This document shows, piece by piece, positions 62,092-64,000 of a stretch of DNA of 64,000 bases. The DNA lies in the NCBI GenBank assembly GCA_038230275.1, contig JBBRNO010000009.1, positions 1 to 64,000 of the forward strand. The letters are read 5' to 3'. The DNA comes from JANXXV01 sp038230275 (lineage in GTDB: Bacteria > Acidobacteriota > Terriglobia > Bryobacterales > Bryobacteraceae). The notes under the pieces are model-generated. The model was not told the DNA's origin. It made no database searches and saw nothing but the letters and a program-made list of their open reading frames with translations. The position numbers were made by a program, and so were the translations under genes. Position 1 is the stretch's first letter, and each line of letters opens with the position of its first letter.

Positions 62092-62410
62092 GGCTCTGGC
62101 GCGCGCAGCCGTGTTGTTCGCCGCGCTCGGAGACGACACACGGCTTGCCCTGTTGCGGAGGCTGTCCACGGACGGCCCCGCTTCCATCACGGCACTCTCG
62201 GAAACCTTCGACGTCACGCGGCAGGGTGTCACCAAGCATCTCGCGGTGCTGGCCGCGGCCGGCGTGATTGCAGGCCACCGCGAAGGGCGCCAGCACGTAT
62301 GGACGTTACTCCCGGGTGGCCTCGCGGAAGCGCAAACCTACTTAGCGCGGATTGCGCGAGGCTGGGATGATGCGCTCAGCCGCTTGAAAGCGCATATCGA
62401 AGACGAATAG
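62069..62410 (+). CDS. ArsR-family transcription regulator paired with AHSA1 protein
   Basis: A protein of 113 residues, ATG 62069. The helix-turn-helix is clear: FAALGDDTRLALLRRLSTDG, then ITALSETFDVTRQGVTKHLA (recognition helix) and the wing AGVIAGHREGRQHVWTL. It overlaps the AHSA1 gene and so is translationally coupled to it. The palindrome over the ribosome-binding site at 61617-61638 is its likely operator. There are no conserved metal-binding Cys. Confidence 0.85.
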   Translation: MSRKRTDKALARAAVLFAALGDDTRLALLRRLSTDGPASITALSETFDVTRQGVTKHLAVLAAAGVIAGHREGRQHVWTLLPGGLAEAQTYLARIARGWDDALSRLKAHIEDE

Positions 62411-62454
62411 CCCATTCACATAAACGTTTGCCGCGGCGTTAAAATCGAGGAACG

Positions 62455-62676
62455 ATGGTGCTTAGCCCGCTGACACCCGAACAGTTAGCCCGCGCGGAAT
62501 ATAGGCTCCGTCATCCAGCGCCCGGCAGCCGAATTGAAGCAGCAAAGAAATACGGCATAGATTTGACGTTGCTCGTCGAGCAGTTGCGGTTGACGCCGGC
62601 GGAACGGGCGCGAAAACTGGAAGTCGCATCGATCGCGTTGGAACAGGTGCGTGGAATCGCACGCAGACGTGTTTGA
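62455..62676 (+). CDS. Small partner protein of a nucleotidyltransferase module (putative antitoxin)
   Basis: A protein of 73 residues, ATG 62455, basic and helical (LTPEQLARAEYRLRHPAPGS, then LTPAERARKLEVASIALEQV). It has the composition and position of the short partners found before AbiEii-like nucleotidyltransferases. Its stop overlaps by one base the next start (TGATG). The second gene is broken here, so the module is probably inactive. No motif beyond composition supports the antitoxin label. Confidence 0.5.
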   Translation: MVLSPLTPEQLARAEYRLRHPAPGSRIEAAKKYGIDLTLLVEQLRLTPAERARKLEVASIALEQVRGIARRRV

Positions 62677-63093
62677 TGCAATTCACGAGAGCCGTCCAGG
62701 CACTTTGTGATGAAGGCGTCGAATTCGTCGTAATCGGCGGTCTCGCCGCCACCTTCCATGGCAGTGCCAGGATCACCTTTGATCTGGACATTTGTTACTG
62801 TCGTTCCTCCTCTAATCTGCGTCGCCTAACCGCAGCACTTGCGCCCTTCCATCCAAGGCCTAGAGAATTTCCTGCTGGAGTTCCATTCCTTTGGGACGAT
62901 GCCACTCTGCGAAACGCAACAACCTTAACGCTCCAGACGGAAATAGGGGAAATCGACCTATTGGCCGAGGTTACTGGCCTGGGAACTTATGAGGAAGTAA
63001 AGGCGTGTTCGGTGACCGTGGATGCCTGGCCGGGAAAAAGATCTGTCAGCCCTCCCCGAACTCGAAAGCCTTCTCGAAGGTGGCGAGCTATAG
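62676..63093 (+). pseudogene. Nucleotidyltransferase (AbiEii/MNT-like), internally deleted and frameshifted
   Basis: ATG 62676 opens a good N-terminal domain: VEFVVIGGLAATFHGSARIT, then FDLDICY with the catalytic DxD of the nucleotidyltransferase fold, and GTYEEVKACSVTVDA. The expected continuation GREKDLSALPELESLLEGGE and a TAG at 63091-63093 lies in another frame, from about 63025, immediately after VDA. About 20 residues that normally link these parts are missing, so a deletion of about 60 bases with a frame change has broken the gene. The original frame continues antisense to the DUF1501 gene to 63260 without family likeness. Confidence 0.7.
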
Positions 63094-63102
63094 CGCTTCG
63101 GC

Positions 63103-64000
63103 TTACACCAAAATATCTTTCACCACTTCGCCAAACACATCGGTCAACCGGAAATCCCGGCCGGCATAGCGATAGGTCAGCTTCGTATGATCGATGCCCA
63201 GCTGATTCAGAATCGTCGCATGCAGATCGTGAATCGAAACCCGGTTCTCCACAGCCTTGAATCCAAAGTCGTCCGTCGCGCCGTAAGCCTGGCCGCCCTT
63301 CACGCCGCCTCCAGCCATCCACATCGTGAAGCCATACGGATTATGGTCGCGCCCCGTTCCGCTCTCAGACACCGGCGTGCGGCCGAACTCACCGCCCCAA
63401 ACCACCAGCGTCTCGTCCAGCAGTCCCCGGCGCTTCAGATCCCGGATCAAGGCCGCTGCTGCTTTGTCCATATCCGGGCAGCGTTCGCGCAAATTCTTGT
63501 CGATGTCCTTGTGGTCGTCCCACACCTGTCCGGCGCCGTAATTGATATGGATATACCGCACGCCGCTCTCCACCAACCGCCGCGCCAGCAGGCATCCATT
63601 GGCGAACGGAGTGCTGCCGTAATCGGCCCGTGTCGCCTCCGTCTCCTTGCGGATATCGAAGATGTCCATCGCCTCAAACTGCATGCGGTAGGCCGCTTCC
63701 ATGGATTTGATACGGCCTTCCAGGAACTCGTCGGCCCCGAAGGAGTCGCTGAAATTCCGATTCAACGCCTGCATCGCATCCATTTCCTTGCGCTGCGCCG
63801 TGCCCTCCAGCCACTTGTTGCGCAGGTCGGGAATCATTTTCTCCGGCTCTACTTCAGAGGTGCTGAACGACACGCCCTGGTATTCCGCCGGCAGAAATCC
63901 GGAACGCGAAAGCGACCCGCCTGGTCCTCCCCCGCTTGGCCCCAAAACCACGAACGCCGGCAGATTCTGATTCTCGGTTCCCAGGCCGTAAGTTACCCAA
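63103..64000 (-). CDS. DUF1501-family exported protein (partial, runs off right edge)
   Basis: The C-terminal 298 residues of a DUF1501 protein (usual length 450-490). The frame is open to the window edge and begins WVTYGLGTENQNLPAFVVLG. Family landmarks: DIRKETEATRADYGSTPFAN, RYIHINYGAGQVWDDHKDID, VVWGGEFGRTPVSESGTGRD, and the final HATILNQLGIDHTKLTYRYA. DUF1501 belongs to the alkaline-phosphatase/sulfatase superfamily; here the N-terminal Tat signal is outside the window. In this phylum it is normally the partner of a DUF1549/DUF1553 cytochrome-like gene upstream. Confidence 0.88.
   Translation of the reverse strand, partial: WVTYGLGTENQNLPAFVVLGPSGGGPGGSLSRSGFLPAEYQGVSFSTSEVEPEKMIPDLRNKWLEGTAQRKEMDAMQALNRNFSDSFGADEFLEGRIKSMEAAYRMQFEAMDIFDIRKETEATRADYGSTPFANGCLLARRLVESGVRYIHINYGAGQVWDDHKDIDKNLRERCPDMDKAAAALIRDLKRRGLLDETLVVWGGEFGRTPVSESGTGRDHNPYGFTMWMAGGGVKGGQAYGATDDFGFKAVENRVSIHDLHATILNQLGIDHTKLTYRYAGRDFRLTDVFGEVVKDILV

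Noticed and set aside
1..64000. tRNA or rRNA genes, CRISPR arrays, insertion sequences, prophage genes
   Set aside because: Looked for by eye on both strands (T-loop consensus, regular repeats, transposase motifs); none found.

Overview
The window looks like chromosomal DNA of an Acidobacteriota bacterium of the Bryobacterales/Solibacter type. The basis is gene content, not a database match: three Oar-like TonB-dependent receptors with an N-terminal carboxypeptidase-regulatory domain, a TIGR03437-type secreted protein, a seven-repeat SBBP protein, a DUF1501 gene, FlgO/TolB-TPR proteins, RraA-like and Xylose-isomerase-like secreted proteins, and moderately high GC. No rRNA, tRNA, CRISPR array or intact insertion sequence was seen.

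Layout. 1-9150: the start of a sensor-like gene, secreted beta-propeller and TIGR03437/PA14 proteins, and a decayed patch (3014-4213) with two truncated genes and a MazEF-like pair whose toxin is frameshifted. 9154-19817: two TonB receptors, a cupin/SDR pair, then TonB receptor, PQQ-dependent dehydrogenase and five-heme cytochrome in one apparent operon. 19832-26101: PhoD phosphatase, a secreted orphan, NUDIX hydrolase, TIM-barrel isomerase and a TPR protein. 26193-29505: copper-handling operon (Met/His-rich periplasmic protein, 36-residue membrane peptide, DUF302, CopA ATPase). 29519-33571: FlgO/TPR protein, orphans and an esterase.

33595-47077 is the most interesting part, a partial and unusual type VI secretion (T6SS) module. 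Four forward genes, tssK, tssL, tssM and a membrane Ser/Thr kinase with a C-terminal SUMF1-like domain, are almost contiguous. A second tssK copy of the same length lies at the other end. Between the two tssK genes, on the opposite strand, is a three-gene unit: a membrane-anchored Pro-rich protein made of a degenerate kinase N-lobe plus ten copies of a GEFT-type motif, and two tandem methyltransferases whose usual NPPY motif reads HPP[YH]. No sheath, tube, spike, ClpV, TssJ or TssA/E/F/G gene is in view. I infer a phospho-regulated envelope subcomplex in which the GEFT protein may be the kinase substrate.

47099-64000: broken small genes including a frameshifted DHFR-family gene, a third TonB receptor, a BNR protein, a SWIM/SNF2 helicase, two small ferredoxin-fold proteins, an RraA-like protein, an ArsR-SulP operon with a clear operator inside its promoter, a class A beta-lactamase-like protein, an AHSA1/ArsR pair with a palindromic operator over its ribosome-binding site, a broken nucleotidyltransferase with its small partner, and the end of a DUF1501 gene that leaves the window.
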